Both the position numbers and the translations under genes were made by a program. From assembly GCA_024281995.1 (NCBI GenBank), contig JAMWZW010000009.1:1-64000 (forward strand): a stretch of 64,000 nucleotides of DNA, written 5' to 3'. This document shows positions 29,885 to 39,882 of the stretch, piece by piece; position 1 is the first letter of the stretch; each line of letters begins with the position of its first letter. The DNA is from Nitrosomonas sp. Its GTDB lineage: Bacteria; Pseudomonadota; Gammaproteobacteria; Burkholderiales; Nitrosomonadaceae. Under the pieces are notes generated by a model. It searched no databases, was not told the origin of the DNA, and worked only from the letters and a program-made list of their open reading frames with translations.

Positions 29885-31060
29885 ATGACTACCGATCATT
29901 ATGATATTGTCATCATCGGCGGCGGGCCAGTAGGTATGGCTTTAGCGCTCGCCCTAAACGATACCGGCATTTCAAGTTTATTACTTGAAGCCCGTGGCTT
30001 ACCAGAGAAAGTGGAGGATCCACGCCCATTAGCATTATCACATGGAAGCCATTTAATTTTACAGCGGTTGGGTGTATGGAACAATCTAGCACTTCGTACA
30101 CCCATTACTACGATACATATTTCAAATCGTGGCAGTTTTGGCCACACTATTTTGGCGCCTGAAGATGCGGGAGTTCCTACATTAGGATTTGTAGTGAATT
30201 ATCATGATCTATTCGTGGCAATGTATAAGCAATTAATAACTGCGAACAAAAATGATCATCTTACCGGTGCAATTGTTACCCAGTTGGATACAAATGAAAA
30301 ATTCGGTAACGTCTACTTTGATTATCAAGGTAAAAAAGAAAAAATCACTGCAAAATTACTCGTTCTCGCTGACGGTGGGCAGCTTGCTAAGCAAGTACCT
30401 GATATCAGTTATCAGATTCATGATTATCAGCAATGGGCAGTCGTTGCAAATATCCGAGCAGAGAAAAAACAAACCGGTATTGCCTATGAACGCTTTACAA
30501 GCGATGGGCCTATCGCACTACTTCCTCATCAAGAAGACTTTGCTCTAGTTTGGACAGTTAATCCGGAGTCTGCCAAAGAAATTACCGCACTAAATGATGA
30601 AATTTTTTTATTCCGACTACACCAGCGCTTTGGTGATAGGTTAGGAAAATTTATCAGTACGGGAAAAAGATCCGCATTCCCTCTCGCGCTTAAATATGCA
30701 ACCCGGATTACATCACAAAGAATTGCATTAATTGGAAATGCTGCTCAAACACTTCATCCAGTTGCCGGGCAAGGGTTTAATTTAGGATTAAGAGATGCTT
30801 ATGAATTAGCCAGCGAAGTAATCGACACAACGAATGCACGCCAAGAAATTGGAACTGCTGCAATGCTGTTAAGATATCATCGAAAAAGACATCTAGATAG
30901 TAGCGCTGGCAGAATCTTTACAGATTCTCTCGTCAAGTTATTTACTAATGAAAACAATTTATTGAAACAAGCTTGTGGTTTAGGACTGAGCGTTTTGGAT
31001 TGTTTACCGCCACTCAAACGTTTTATTTCACGACGCATGATATTTGGGGCCAAGGGATAA
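29885..31060 (+). CDS. ubiH: UbiH/Coq6-family FAD-dependent hydroxylase
   Basis: 391 residues. FAD-binding GGGPVGMALALAL at the N terminus, the DG motif region LLVLADGG, and the second FAD motif ALIGNAAQTLHPVAGQGFNLGLRDAYEL, which is diagnostic of the UbiH/UbiF/VisC family. These hydroxylate the ubiquinone ring in aerobic biosynthesis. Which ring position is modified cannot be told from sequence, so UbiH, UbiF or UbiI are alternatives. It precedes dusB by 160 bases on the same strand. Confidence 0.85.
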   Translation: MTTDHYDIVIIGGGPVGMALALALNDTGISSLLLEARGLPEKVEDPRPLALSHGSHLILQRLGVWNNLALRTPITTIHISNRGSFGHTILAPEDAGVPTLGFVVNYHDLFVAMYKQLITANKNDHLTGAIVTQLDTNEKFGNVYFDYQGKKEKITAKLLVLADGGQLAKQVPDISYQIHDYQQWAVVANIRAEKKQTGIAYERFTSDGPIALLPHQEDFALVWTVNPESAKEITALNDEIFLFRLHQRFGDRLGKFISTGKRSAFPLALKYATRITSQRIALIGNAAQTLHPVAGQGFNLGLRDAYELASEVIDTTNARQEIGTAAMLLRYHRKRHLDSSAGRIFTDSLVKLFTNENNLLKQACGLGLSVLDCLPPLKRFISRRMIFGAKG

Positions 31061-31220
31061 TCTCACATCATTACTAATTTCCAATCCATTCTTACAAAAG
31101 TTATAATTAAGGCTATGTCTACATCGCTTAGCGCAAACTGATTTTTTTATCTTCCATAATCATCTGAAAATATAAGATGTTATTTAGCGACAATATCTCA
31201 TTAATTTACTAGCATTCCAA

Positions 31221-32255
31221 ATGCAAATCGGCTCTCATGTTTTAAAAAATAAACTCATTGTTGCTCCAATGGCTGGCGTAACCGATCGTCCATTCCGACA
31301 ATTATGTAAAATTATGGGTGCTGGTATGGCTGTTTCTGAAATGGTATCGAGTAATTCTCTACTTTGGGGTTCAAAAAAGACTGAACGAAGAGCAAATCAC
31401 GAAGGTGAAGTTTCCCCTATTTCTGTTCAAATCGCTGGAGCCGATCCTGAAATGCTTGCAGCTGCCGCTCGTTATAATGTTGAGAAAGGTGCCCAAATTA
31501 TCGACATTAATATGGGTTGTCCAGCAAAAAAAATATGTAATGTAATGGCTGGCTCCGCTCTGCTACAAAATGAGAATTTGGTTGGAAAGATTCTTGATAC
31601 AGTTGTGAAAGCCGTCAATATTCCTGTAACGCTTAAAATTCGTACGGGCTGGGACAAACAACATAAAAATGCATTATCGATTGCGCGTATTGCAGAAAGT
31701 GCCGGTATTCAAGCTCTGGCTATTCACGGTCGTACACGCGCTTGCGCGTATCTGGGTGAAGCCGAATACGACACTATTGCGAATGTTAAGAGCGCTGTTA
31801 AAATTCCTGTCATTGCAAATGGTGATATCACTACGCCAGAGAAAGCACAACACATCCTCACTTATACAAATGCTGATGCGATTATGATAGGACGAGCTGC
31901 ACAAGGACGTCCTTGGATTTTCCGGGAGATCAATCACTATCTTACAACGGGTCAACACCTTCAGGTGCCTGAAGTCACTGAAATCCATCAAGTACTCATG
32001 AATCACTTAGTCGAGTTATATGATTTCTATGGTGAATATTCCGGCGTACGTGTCGCGCGTAAACATATTTCGTGGTATACGAAAGGATTGATTGGTTCTG
32101 CGGGCTTTCGCTACGCAATGAATCAATTACAAACCAGCGAAGAGCAATTACGAGAGACAAATATTTTTTTCTCGAAATTAGCTGAAGAGCGTAAAACATT
32201 GCGTTATATCGATATTAGAGGGGAGTCAATTTATGAATGCAATGAAGGAAAATGA
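31221..32255 (+). CDS. dusB: tRNA-dihydrouridine synthase B
   Basis: 344 residues, FMN-dependent Dus fold: LIVAPMAGVTDRPFRQLCK at the start, DINMGCPAKKI carrying the catalytic Cys, LAIHGRTRACAY, PVIANGDI and IGRAAQGRPWIF phosphate-binding loops. The GVRVARKHISWYTKG segment is typical of DusB. Reduces uridines in the tRNA D-loop. Overlaps fis by 23 bases, the classic dusB-fis arrangement. Confidence 0.95.
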   Translation: MQIGSHVLKNKLIVAPMAGVTDRPFRQLCKIMGAGMAVSEMVSSNSLLWGSKKTERRANHEGEVSPISVQIAGADPEMLAAAARYNVEKGAQIIDINMGCPAKKICNVMAGSALLQNENLVGKILDTVVKAVNIPVTLKIRTGWDKQHKNALSIARIAESAGIQALAIHGRTRACAYLGEAEYDTIANVKSAVKIPVIANGDITTPEKAQHILTYTNADAIMIGRAAQGRPWIFREINHYLTTGQHLQVPEVTEIHQVLMNHLVELYDFYGEYSGVRVARKHISWYTKGLIGSAGFRYAMNQLQTSEEQLRETNIFFSKLAEERKTLRYIDIRGESIYECNEGK

Positions 32256-32475
32256 GATTGCATCTTGTATTCGCAAAGCTATCGACGGCTATCTCGATGA
32301 TTTGGATGGAGAAAAACCAGGGCACCTTTATAGCATGGTAATCAATAGCGTTGAAAAACCTCTCATTGAAATTGTAATACAGCATACTAAAGGGAATCAA
32401 ACTCACGCTGCTGATTTGCTTGGAATAAATCGTAATACGCTACGTCAAAAAATGAAGCAATATCAAATCAAATGA
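32233..32475 (+). CDS. fis: Fis nucleoid-associated regulator
   Basis: 80 residues. The C-terminal HTH reads [27 protein letters not shown], the Fis/NtrC-type helix-turn-helix. ATG 32233 has GAGGGGAG just upstream. Fis bends DNA, affects rRNA transcription and site-specific recombination. Its ATG lies inside dusB, and its stop overlaps the purH start (ATGA), so dusB-fis-purH are coupled. Shorter than the 98-residue enteric Fis, as usual in betaproteobacteria. Confidence 0.92.
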   Translation: MNAMKENEIASCIRKAIDGYLDDLDGEKPGHLYSMVINSVEKPLIEIVIQHTKGNQTHAADLLGINRNTLRQKMKQYQIK

Positions 32476-34031
32476 CAATTAAACACGCACTTATAAGCGT
32501 CTCTGACAAAACTGGTATTGTTGATCTCGTACAAAAACTAAGGCAACACGGCATAACAATCATTTCAACGGGTGGTACTGCCGAATTGTTATCCAAAGTT
32601 GGGATTCCAGTGATAGAAGTCAGTGACTATACCGATTTTCCAGAAATGCTCAATGGCCGGGTAAAAACATTACACCCCAAAATCCATGCCGGCATACTCG
32701 CACGCATCGACATGCAGAGTCACCAGAATACATTGAACAAAGCATCTATTCCAAATATAGAGCTAGTTATTGTCAACCTGTATCCTTTTCGTCAAACAAT
32801 AGCAAAAAATGATTGTAGCTTAGATGAAGCTATCGAAAATATTGATGTTGGTGGCCCGACAATGATACGTGCAGCAGCAAAAAACTACGCAAAAGTTGCT
32901 GTTGTCACAGATCCTCAAGATTATTCACAGCTTTGTGAAGAACTGGATCTGAACGGTGGCACCACTAGCTTGGCTACTCGTTTCAATTTTGCGAAAAAAG
33001 CTTTCACACATACAGCTTCATATGACAGCGCCATTAGTAACTATTTGACATCGCTGGATACGGAATATCACCGCAAAGATTTTCCTGATTCCCTCAATTT
33101 GAACTTCACCATCGCGCAACATTTACGATATGGTGAAAACCCGCATCAAAAAGCTGCTTTTTATCGTGATGAAACATTTGTTCCGGGTAGCTTAGCCAAC
33201 TATAAGCAACTACAAGGCAAGGAATTATCCTACAATAATATCGCCGATACAGATGCTGCATGGGAATGTGTAAAAACTTTTGATAAGCCGGCTTGCGTGA
33301 TTGTTAAGCACGCCAATCCTTGTGGTGTTGCGATCGCCGAAACTGCAGCACGCGCCTACCAGCTTGCATTCTTAACTGATCCAACATCTGCTTTTGGTGG
33401 CATTATTGCATTTAACCGAACTGTAGATAAAGAAACTGCTGAAGCTGTTTTAAAACAATTCGTCGAAGTGATCATTGCACCTGAAATTACACGAGAAGCA
33501 CAGCAACTCTTATCACAAAAAAACAACATTCGCATACTGACATTACCGTTACAACAGGAATACCACAACTATGATTTAAAGCGTGTCGGAGGTGGCATTC
33601 TAGTGCAAGCACCTGATACTACAAACATCACAGCTTCTGATTTTAAAGTAGTCACAAAAATAGAACCCTCAGCGCAACAACTAGAAGATCTGTTGTTTGC
33701 GTGGCGAGTAGCAAAATTTGTCAAATCCAACGCCATTGTCTTTTGTATCGATGGCCACACTATTGGTATCGGTGCCGGTCAAATGAGTCGCATCGATAGT
33801 GCTCGTATCGCATCGATTAAAGCACAGCAAGCAGGCCTTTCGCTTTCAGGCTCTGTAGTAGCATCAGATGCTTTTTTCCCTTTTCGTGACGGATTAGATG
33901 TTGTTGTTAAAGCTGGGGCGGTAGCCGTAATTCAGCCTGGTGGCAGCATTCGTGATAACGAAGTTATTGCAGCTGCTGATGAACAACGTATTGCTATGGT
34001 TTTTACCGATGTTCGTCATTTCAGACATTAG
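32472..34031 (+). CDS. purH: Bifunctional AICAR formyltransferase/IMP cyclohydrolase
   Basis: 519 residues, full length. N-terminal IMP cyclohydrolase (MGS-like) domain: [31 protein letters not shown]-terminal AICAR formyltransferase: [64 protein letters not shown], ending [19 protein letters not shown]. Catalyses the last two steps of IMP synthesis. Followed 16 bases later by purD. Confidence 0.97.
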   Translation: MTIKHALISVSDKTGIVDLVQKLRQHGITIISTGGTAELLSKVGIPVIEVSDYTDFPEMLNGRVKTLHPKIHAGILARIDMQSHQNTLNKASIPNIELVIVNLYPFRQTIAKNDCSLDEAIENIDVGGPTMIRAAAKNYAKVAVVTDPQDYSQLCEELDLNGGTTSLATRFNFAKKAFTHTASYDSAISNYLTSLDTEYHRKDFPDSLNLNFTIAQHLRYGENPHQKAAFYRDETFVPGSLANYKQLQGKELSYNNIADTDAAWECVKTFDKPACVIVKHANPCGVAIAETAARAYQLAFLTDPTSAFGGIIAFNRTVDKETAEAVLKQFVEVIIAPEITREAQQLLSQKNNIRILTLPLQQEYHNYDLKRVGGGILVQAPDTTNITASDFKVVTKIEPSAQQLEDLLFAWRVAKFVKSNAIVFCIDGHTIGIGAGQMSRIDSARIASIKAQQAGLSLSGSVVASDAFFPFRDGLDVVVKAGAVAVIQPGGSIRDNEVIAAADEQRIAMVFTDVRHFRH

Positions 34032-34047
34032 ATAATTCCTAAATCAC

Positions 34048-35370
34048 ATGAAATTATTGGTCATTGGCAGCGGCGGCAGAGAACATGCCTTAGCATGGAA
34101 ATTAAGCCTATCTCCTCGAGTACAAAAAGTATTTGTAGCGCCTGGTAATGCGGGTACAGCAATTGAGCAACGAATTGAGAACGTTTCCATTACATCAATT
34201 CCCGAATTAGTCACATTTGCAAAAACTGAACAGATTGATCTTACGATAGTTGGTCCAGAAATTCCACTTGCTGCAGGTATCGTTGATACTTTTCAGGTCG
34301 CTGGTTTGAAAATCTTTGGTCCCACTCAGCAAGCGGCACAGCTTGAGACTTCAAAAATTTTTGCCAAAGAATTTATGCAACGCCATCATATTCCTACAGC
34401 AACATATGTTAGTTTCACTGATGCATTGTTAGCTCACCAATATATCGATCACAATTCAACTCCCCTCGTAATTAAAGCTGATGGACTTGCTGCCGGCAAA
34501 GGAGTTATTGTTGCTCAAAACAGTGAGCAAGCGCATGCCGCTGTCAATGCGATCCTTGTGGAAAAAAATCTTGGCAGCGCTGGTAATAAAATTATTATTG
34601 AAGAATATTTGCAAGGAACAGAAGTTAGCTTTATTGTAATGACAGATGGCCATAACATTTTACCTCTAGCAACAAGCCAAGACCATAAGCGTCTTTGCGA
34701 TGGTGAGCGAGGGCCTAATACAGGCGGTATGGGTGCATATTCGCCTACTCCCTTTATTTCACCAGATCTACATGAAAGAATCATGCATGATGTCATATAT
34801 CCAGTCATCACGGGACTGAAGCAAGAAAGAATCAGTTATTGTGGTTTTCTTTATGCAGGGTTAATGATTACTGCAGATAATCAAGCTAAAGTACTAGAGT
34901 TTAATTGCCGACTGGGAGATCCCGAAACGCAGCCAATCATGTTGCGACTTAAAAGTGATCTTCTGATGCTAATAGAAAATGCCATTAACGGCACATTGGA
35001 TAAAGTAAATGTTGAATGGGATCAACGTGCTGCATTAGGCGTTGTAATGGCAGCATATGGATACCCAGATAACCCAAGAAAAAATGATGTTATTCACGGC
35101 TTATCCGATTTAATCATTAAGCAAAAGAATACGGACAATTTTCATATTTTCCATTCTGGAACCCTTTTGGGAGGCATTAATGGAAAGGAATTCATAGTAT
35201 CTGGCGGACGTGTTTTATGTATAACGGCATTAGGAGAAAGCATTAGAATTGCTCAACAAAATGCTTATGAGTTAATCGAAAAAATTTCTTTCAGTGATTT
35301 TCAAGTTCGTAGGGATATAGGATATCAAGGCATTAATTTCTCTCAAAAAGAAAAATTAGGCGCTTCCTAG
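34048..35370 (+). CDS. purD: Phosphoribosylamine-glycine ligase
   Basis: 440 residues, an ATP-grasp enzyme: MKLLVIGSGGREHALAWKL start, VGPEIPLAAGIVD, PLVIKADGLAAGKGVIVA, EYLQGTEVSFIVMTDG, GPNTGGMGAYSPTP and EFNCRLGDPETQPIMLRL. Makes GAR in the second step of purine synthesis. Final gene of dusB-fis-purH-purD. No T-rich terminator follows; 35371-35592 is presumably IS1380 flank. Confidence 0.97.
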   Translation: MKLLVIGSGGREHALAWKLSLSPRVQKVFVAPGNAGTAIEQRIENVSITSIPELVTFAKTEQIDLTIVGPEIPLAAGIVDTFQVAGLKIFGPTQQAAQLETSKIFAKEFMQRHHIPTATYVSFTDALLAHQYIDHNSTPLVIKADGLAAGKGVIVAQNSEQAHAAVNAILVEKNLGSAGNKIIIEEYLQGTEVSFIVMTDGHNILPLATSQDHKRLCDGERGPNTGGMGAYSPTPFISPDLHERIMHDVIYPVITGLKQERISYCGFLYAGLMITADNQAKVLEFNCRLGDPETQPIMLRLKSDLLMLIENAINGTLDKVNVEWDQRAALGVVMAAYGYPDNPRKNDVIHGLSDLIIKQKNTDNFHIFHSGTLLGGINGKEFIVSGGRVLCITALGESIRIAQQNAYELIEKISFSDFQVRRDIGYQGINFSQKEKLGAS

Positions 35371-35592
35371 GACCTGCTGATGTTCCGAAGCTAACCATTT
35401 AATTTATTAAGACAAACTAGTAATATTGGGGTTCTTGTACCACCAACAAAACGAGTTCGCAATGCCCCGATTGATGCTTAATGATGAGTTCTAGTCGAAG
35501 CTAGTCTGCGTATCACACGATAGAAAGTGGCAATTCCGTAATAATTCTTTATAATTCAATTACCTATTCTGAATAAAGAAAAGGAATTGCCA

Positions 35593-35790
35593 GTGATAAA
35601 GTGTACTCGGGACTCATTTAATTTTCCAGAGGTAAAAAAGCGTACTATTGAAATGAATTTTGAAGGCGGAGAGATCACTTCAAATGGTGGCGTAATGTTA
35701 TTGCGGCAGGCGAATAAACGCATTGGGCTGAACATAGCGGTTTCAAGCGCTGTACGATAATCGCAGGCAAGCAAGGCAAGCTGCAAGCAG
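35593..35790 (+). pseudogene. IS1380-family transposase 5' fragment
   Basis: GTG 35593 opens a frame reading FNFPEVKKRTIEMNFEGGEI, TSNGGVMLLRQANKRIGL, the N-terminal signature of IS1380 transposases. It stops at about 35760; LYDNRRQARQAASR in another frame shows a frameshift. The remaining about 400 residues are missing. Homology ends where the DUF4347 remnant begins, so a deletion fused the two. The 200 bases upstream are gene-free and likely belong to the element's left end. Confidence 0.65.
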
Positions 35791-35794
35791 GATA

Positions 35795-36379
35795 GTTTGG
35801 CGCTATTGCGGCAAAAGCCCCTTGATTACGAAATTCACCTAACGTATGTCCAGGATAAGACGGCGTATTCGGACTGACCGTAAGCCCCAGCGCCCCTTCG
35901 TATGCCCAAGCTTGCGGCATGGTTTCAACCACGCCAACCGCTGCTTCCAAAACCCAGTCACCGCCCAAAGCGGCATTTCCCGTTAAATCACTTGATGCCG
36001 CGACATCCGCTCCGATGAGCGAGGCAAGCTGTTCGATGAATCATCGCCCTTCATCGCCTTGCGCCACATTGCAGCCATAGAGCAGCAGATCGCCTGCCGG
36101 TACCAGGCTGCTGCCAATATCGCCAAGCGAGTTGGGGTAGTTGTCGATGTTTTCCTGATTGAGTATGGTATTGCCCAGATACAGCGCGCCTTGTGCGCCA
36201 TGCGAAACGATCTGGATGTAATCCAGGTTATTAAAATTCGATGAAATCGCTTGTATTTGCGTGATGCTATCCTGACCGGGATTGAGCACGAAGGCTTGGC
36301 TATCTCCTGGCAAATCGGCCATCAGCTGTTGGTAATCCGCAACGCGTGAATCGACGATGAAAATATTTTTTGTCGTCAT
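35795..36379 (-). pseudogene. DUF4347 domain of a large adhesin-like protein, nonsense-mutated and truncated
   Basis: ATG 36379 starts MTTKNIFIVDSRVADYQQLM, then YIQIVSHGAQGALYLGNT and DLLLYGCNVAQGDEG, all DUF4347. A TGA at 36038-36040 ends the frame, yet the same frame continues FIEQLASLIGADVAASSDL, GNAALGGDWVLE, exactly the expected continuation. The homology then ends at the IS1380 fragment. DUF4347 normally heads very long repeat-bearing surface or secreted proteins, so most of a giant gene has been lost. No selenocysteine element is evident near the TGA. Confidence 0.7.
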
Positions 36380-36726
36380 GTTTTTTCTCTTATTTTTAAA
36401 TACGCCCGATTATTGGTGCCAGGTATGGGCAGATGGTTAAATCGATAAGAAGGACTACGTGCCTTTTAAACTTAAGCGACTATAACAGAGGGATTCTAAT
36501 AAATATAGAAGTCAAATATCCCGCTTTCTTTCTTAGAATTCAGGAAATTAGGATGATATTTTTAGGACAAATATCCCGCGTCCGATGGAAATACGTTGAA
36601 TTGAACCGGTATCGCCGCTGATTTTGCAGGCGTGCCAGGGAAAGTAGAGTTATGTTCCGCGCCTTTCTGCTGCCCCACACTCATAGCGCGAGGCAGTTTT
36701 GTGCAAAAAAAAAGCGATGCTTTACA
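36380..36726. other. 347-bp region without a gene
   Basis: Upstream of the broken DUF4347 gene and downstream of the TIGR04073-type gene (both minus strand). I see no ORF with a ribosome site. AAATATCCCGC occurs twice (36513 and 36570 regions) as a short direct repeat of unknown meaning; an A9 run lies near 36702. Confidence 0.4.
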
Positions 36727-37071
36727 TCAATAAGTCGTTTCACGTGAAAAATCTTGCCAAATGAAAGGCGGGTTCACCGATGGTTTGGTGGGTATGAAGA
36801 AAGTCGCCGCATCCAGAACTCCGACCAGGGTTCGACCGATGGAATGCATGATGCCCATTGCCGTACCGATGGTAACGCCATACAGCGGTCCTTCGTTTTT
36901 GCTTGTCAAGATGATGTTCTTCGGCAATTCGATAAATCCAGTTGCTGCGTTGGCAATACCGCTGACAAACTTTTCACTGGCGTTACCGAAATAACTATCA
37001 GACGCTACCGCCTGAGAAGAAAATAGTAAAAAAAACGACACAACTAATGATAACTTGGCAAATCCTTTCAT
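36727..37071 (-). CDS. TIGR04073-type exosortase-associated exported protein
   Basis: 114 residues from ATG 37071 with AGGAG about 8 bases upstream. Signal peptide 1-23 (ends SQAVA). The body ASEKFVSGIANAATGFIELP, then GVTIGTAMGIMHSIGRTLVG, VLDAATFFIP resembles the small family TIGR04073, found in organisms with exosortase/PEP-CTERM systems. Residues 60-85 form an amphipathic glycine-rich helix pair. Function unknown. No exosortase or PEP-CTERM gene is visible in the window. Confidence 0.65.
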   Translation of the reverse strand: MKGFAKLSLVVSFFLLFSSQAVASDSYFGNASEKFVSGIANAATGFIELPKNIILTSKNEGPLYGVTIGTAMGIMHSIGRTLVGVLDAATFFIPTKPSVNPPFIWQDFSRETTY

Positions 37072-37197
37072 CAAAAACTCCTTTCTTCAATTTTAAAATT
37101 AAATTTCTGCTTCTGCTATTACAGCAAAAAGTAAAAATTAACCGAAAGTTTACCTTTTCATCACTGAGCAGACAATTTTTGAATCAACACTCCGCTA

Positions 37198-37266
37198 TTA
37201 GGTGCTCAGACAGTGCTTTCTGCCACCGGCAATAACCGCAAAAAACAGAAATAAACCAGCGTTCAT
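37198..37266 (-). CDS. Possible 22-residue hydrophobic peptide
   Basis: ATG 37264-37266 has GGAGG 4-5 bases upstream; 22 codons read MNAGLFLFFAVIAGGRKHC then LST and TAA. A good ribosome site and a short hydrophobic stretch are the only support. It lies divergent from the porin gene in an otherwise gene-free 374-bp gap (37072-37445). May be spurious. Confidence 0.25.
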   Translation of the reverse strand: MNAGLFLFFAVIAGGRKHCLST

Positions 37267-37445
37267 GTGACCTCCGGTAGTTTGGCTCATATTTCATACA
37301 TCTTGCAAAATAAGTATTACAAACCGGTTGAGTGCAAAGGATACGTTAAGATCCATTACTTATTTTATGCACTGGTAATGATTACCTGCCAGTCAGCAGT
37401 CGGTCGCTCGATTTGATTATTTACTTTTAGAGGATGGGCAGCTTC

Positions 37446-38801
37446 ATGAGAAAAAGCAATCGCAGCTTTTTGCAGACAAAAAATCAATACGAAATACTTT
37501 CTATCACTGATGTTTCATTCCATACACGCAGTATCAAAGAATACCCTTTTCATACACTCATTAAATTTCTGCTCATTACGCTACTAAGCGCTTTTTTCCT
37601 CACGGCACCCCAAATTCATGCCTACGATCTATCGGTCAAACCGATATCCGACAGGCTCAAGGTAAAATCCAGCGAAACGCGCTGGCTGAGTTTAGGTGCA
37701 GGTTATCGTGGCACTGGATTATGGACCGAGAATCTCAATGGAAACCTCAATGGCGGTCACTACAGTAACGATAATGCCCGTTTGTATTTGAATGGTCAGA
37801 TTAACGAATACCTCAAATTTGAAGTCAATACTGAATGTTTCTTCTGTAACAATACCGCAGCTGGCGAAAATCCCAGAATGTCTTACAACATTCTCGATGC
37901 CATCGCTAAATTTGAATATAACCGCTACTTCAATGTCTGGGGCGGCCGTATGCTGGCCCCAACAGAGCGGGGGGAATTAAGCGGCCCCTTTTTTCAAGCA
38001 ACGCATGATGCGTTTAAAACCCCTTTCTTTTCACAAGATTTCAGCACAAAATTTGGTAATGGTGGTGCGGGTCGTTATGGCCGTGACGATGGCGTGACTT
38101 TTTGGGGCAGCGCTGAGCCGAAGTTTGTACCAGGAACTTTAGGGTATGCGATGGGGGTCTTTCGTGGCGTGGAGTCTACTCATATCTCCGGGCCTAATCC
38201 AAGCGGCACGATTTTGACAGCCGCACGGGTGACATACAATTTTCTGAATCCAGAAAAAAACCCCGGCTATTACACATCCAGCACATATTATGGCAAAGCG
38301 GGAGATATCTTAGCACTGGCATTCGGTATGTCGTATCAAAAGAATGGGGCGGGATCATTCGCACATCGCAGCGATTTTCTAGGTTTTGTTGGTGATTTGT
38401 TATTTGAGAAAGTATTGCCAAACAATATGGGTGTCGTTACTACCAATGCTGAGTACAAACAATTCTACGCCAATTACTCTACGACCGCATTTAACGATAA
38501 GGACTGTTTCTGTATGTTCGACGGCAAGTCATGGACAGTGACGGGTCTTTATATGCTACCAACCAAAGTCGGTATTGGGCACTTCCAACCTTATGGCCGC
38601 TTTACCAGTGTGCAGCCGAATCACAGCAGCAACCGGGAAGAAATCGAGGCTGGATTAAATTATATTATCGATGGCTTTAATGCCCGTATTTCAGCCTATT
38701 ATCAACATGGCGATCTGCTTATGAAAGGGTTGAACTATGCACCCAACGTAACAGGACAAGCGCTTGATGTATTTAAGATTTCTTTCCAATTGCAAATTTA
38801 A
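37446..38801 (+). CDS. Outer membrane porin preceding the urease operon
   Basis: 451 residues from ATG 37446. A long cytoplasmic N segment precedes the hydrophobic signal core LIKFLLITLLSAFFLTAPQIHA (split near residue 50), then a beta-barrel: GAGYRGTGLWTENLNGN, NGQINEYLKFEVNTECFFCN, GGRMLAPTERGELSGPFFQ, and a C-terminal strand ending FQLQI. Two CxxC/CxC pairs (ECFFC and DCFCM) are unusual in porins. The stop is 45 bases before ureD on the same strand, so it is probably the first gene of the urease operon. A role in outer membrane urea entry is inferred from position only. Confidence 0.65.
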   Translation: MRKSNRSFLQTKNQYEILSITDVSFHTRSIKEYPFHTLIKFLLITLLSAFFLTAPQIHAYDLSVKPISDRLKVKSSETRWLSLGAGYRGTGLWTENLNGNLNGGHYSNDNARLYLNGQINEYLKFEVNTECFFCNNTAAGENPRMSYNILDAIAKFEYNRYFNVWGGRMLAPTERGELSGPFFQATHDAFKTPFFSQDFSTKFGNGGAGRYGRDDGVTFWGSAEPKFVPGTLGYAMGVFRGVESTHISGPNPSGTILTAARVTYNFLNPEKNPGYYTSSTYYGKAGDILALAFGMSYQKNGAGSFAHRSDFLGFVGDLLFEKVLPNNMGVVTTNAEYKQFYANYSTTAFNDKDCFCMFDGKSWTVTGLYMLPTKVGIGHFQPYGRFTSVQPNHSSNREEIEAGLNYIIDGFNARISAYYQHGDLLMKGLNYAPNVTGQALDVFKISFQLQI

Positions 38802-38846
38802 GTTACGCCAGGAGCTATTTCCTTTTCAAATTTTTCATACGAAATT

Positions 38847-39791
38847 ATGCTTTTATCCACTTTCTCAGAAGAATCTGCCATTAAACAAGAGGGTTCGGCT
38901 ATTCCGAATTATCGCAAGTCATCAACCGACGGTTTATCTGAATCGCCAGTCAATTCGAACCATAAACCATTACAGGCCAAGCTAGCCCTCAAATTTGCTG
39001 AAATTGATGGCACCACTCGTCTGGTAGCACGCGATCACTTTGGCCCGCTATTGGTGCAAAAACCATTGTATCCGGAAGGACGTCAAGTCTGTCATGTGGT
39101 TATCATTCACCCTCCGGGTGGAGTTGTTGGAGGGGATCAATTAGAAATCGCGGCGCATGTCGATACTGCGGCGCAAGTACAGATTACTACACCGGGTGCG
39201 GCAAAATGGTACAAATCCAATGGCCATACATCCCAGCAAAAAATTAGAATTAATGTTGAAAAAAATGCATCTCTAGAATGGGTGCCGCAAGAAACTATCT
39301 TTTACAACAATGCCAATGTAACCATCGATCATCAGGTAACACTTGACGGTGATGCAAACTATATCGGCTGTGAAATACTCTGTTTTGGCCGCACTGCATG
39401 GGGTGAAACATTCAATAACGGTCAAATCAAACAGCGAACCAGCATCAAACGGAATGGCAAATTGATTTGGCTTGAACAGATACGGCTGCGAGGTGAAAGT
39501 CATACCATGAACGGCCCGCTCGCTCTGAACGGCAATACAGTCTGTGCTACGCTCACCATCACGGGAAAAACAATACCTCAACCGCTGATTGACATGGCGC
39601 GGAACCGGACTCATGAAATTACCAAGGGTATGGGTCAGGTTGGTATTTCTCAACTGAAGGCAATTACCGTTGCGCGATATTTGGGTAATTCGAGTGAAGT
39701 AGCACGGCACATCATGCTGGCTGTGTGGGGCTTGCTTCGACCGGAACTTCTTCAGCGTAATGCAATTGTTCCAAGAATGTGGAATACATGA
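38847..39791 (+). CDS. ureD: Urease accessory protein UreD
   Basis: 314 residues; the conserved part starts at about residue 44 (QAKLALKFAEIDGTTRLV, GPLLVQKPLYPEG, HPPGGVVGGDQLEI, TTPGAAKWYKS). The ATG at 38847 leaves a 40-residue leader unlike other UreD proteins and has no good ribosome site, so a later start is possible. UreD binds the apo-urease trimer and, with UreF and UreG, forms the nickel-insertion complex. First urease gene here, 91 bases before ureA. Confidence 0.92.
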   Translation: MLLSTFSEESAIKQEGSAIPNYRKSSTDGLSESPVNSNHKPLQAKLALKFAEIDGTTRLVARDHFGPLLVQKPLYPEGRQVCHVVIIHPPGGVVGGDQLEIAAHVDTAAQVQITTPGAAKWYKSNGHTSQQKIRINVEKNASLEWVPQETIFYNNANVTIDHQVTLDGDANYIGCEILCFGRTAWGETFNNGQIKQRTSIKRNGKLIWLEQIRLRGESHTMNGPLALNGNTVCATLTITGKTIPQPLIDMARNRTHEITKGMGQVGISQLKAITVARYLGNSSEVARHIMLAVWGLLRPELLQRNAIVPRMWNT

Positions 39792-39882
39792 TGAACACAA
39801 CTTAATATCTTTTTTTAATTAATCTTCAATACCTTAACAACTTTTTTAAATTGTAAATGTTATTTTACCCAGGAGAAAAGCT

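Noticed and set aside
36038-36040. Selenocysteine or recoded TGA in the DUF4347 gene
   Set aside because: No hairpin of the expected type was evident downstream and the gene is truncated by an IS fragment, so decay is simpler.
39273-39800. 175-codon minus-strand frame inside ureD
   Set aside because: Antisense to conserved UreD; no independent support.
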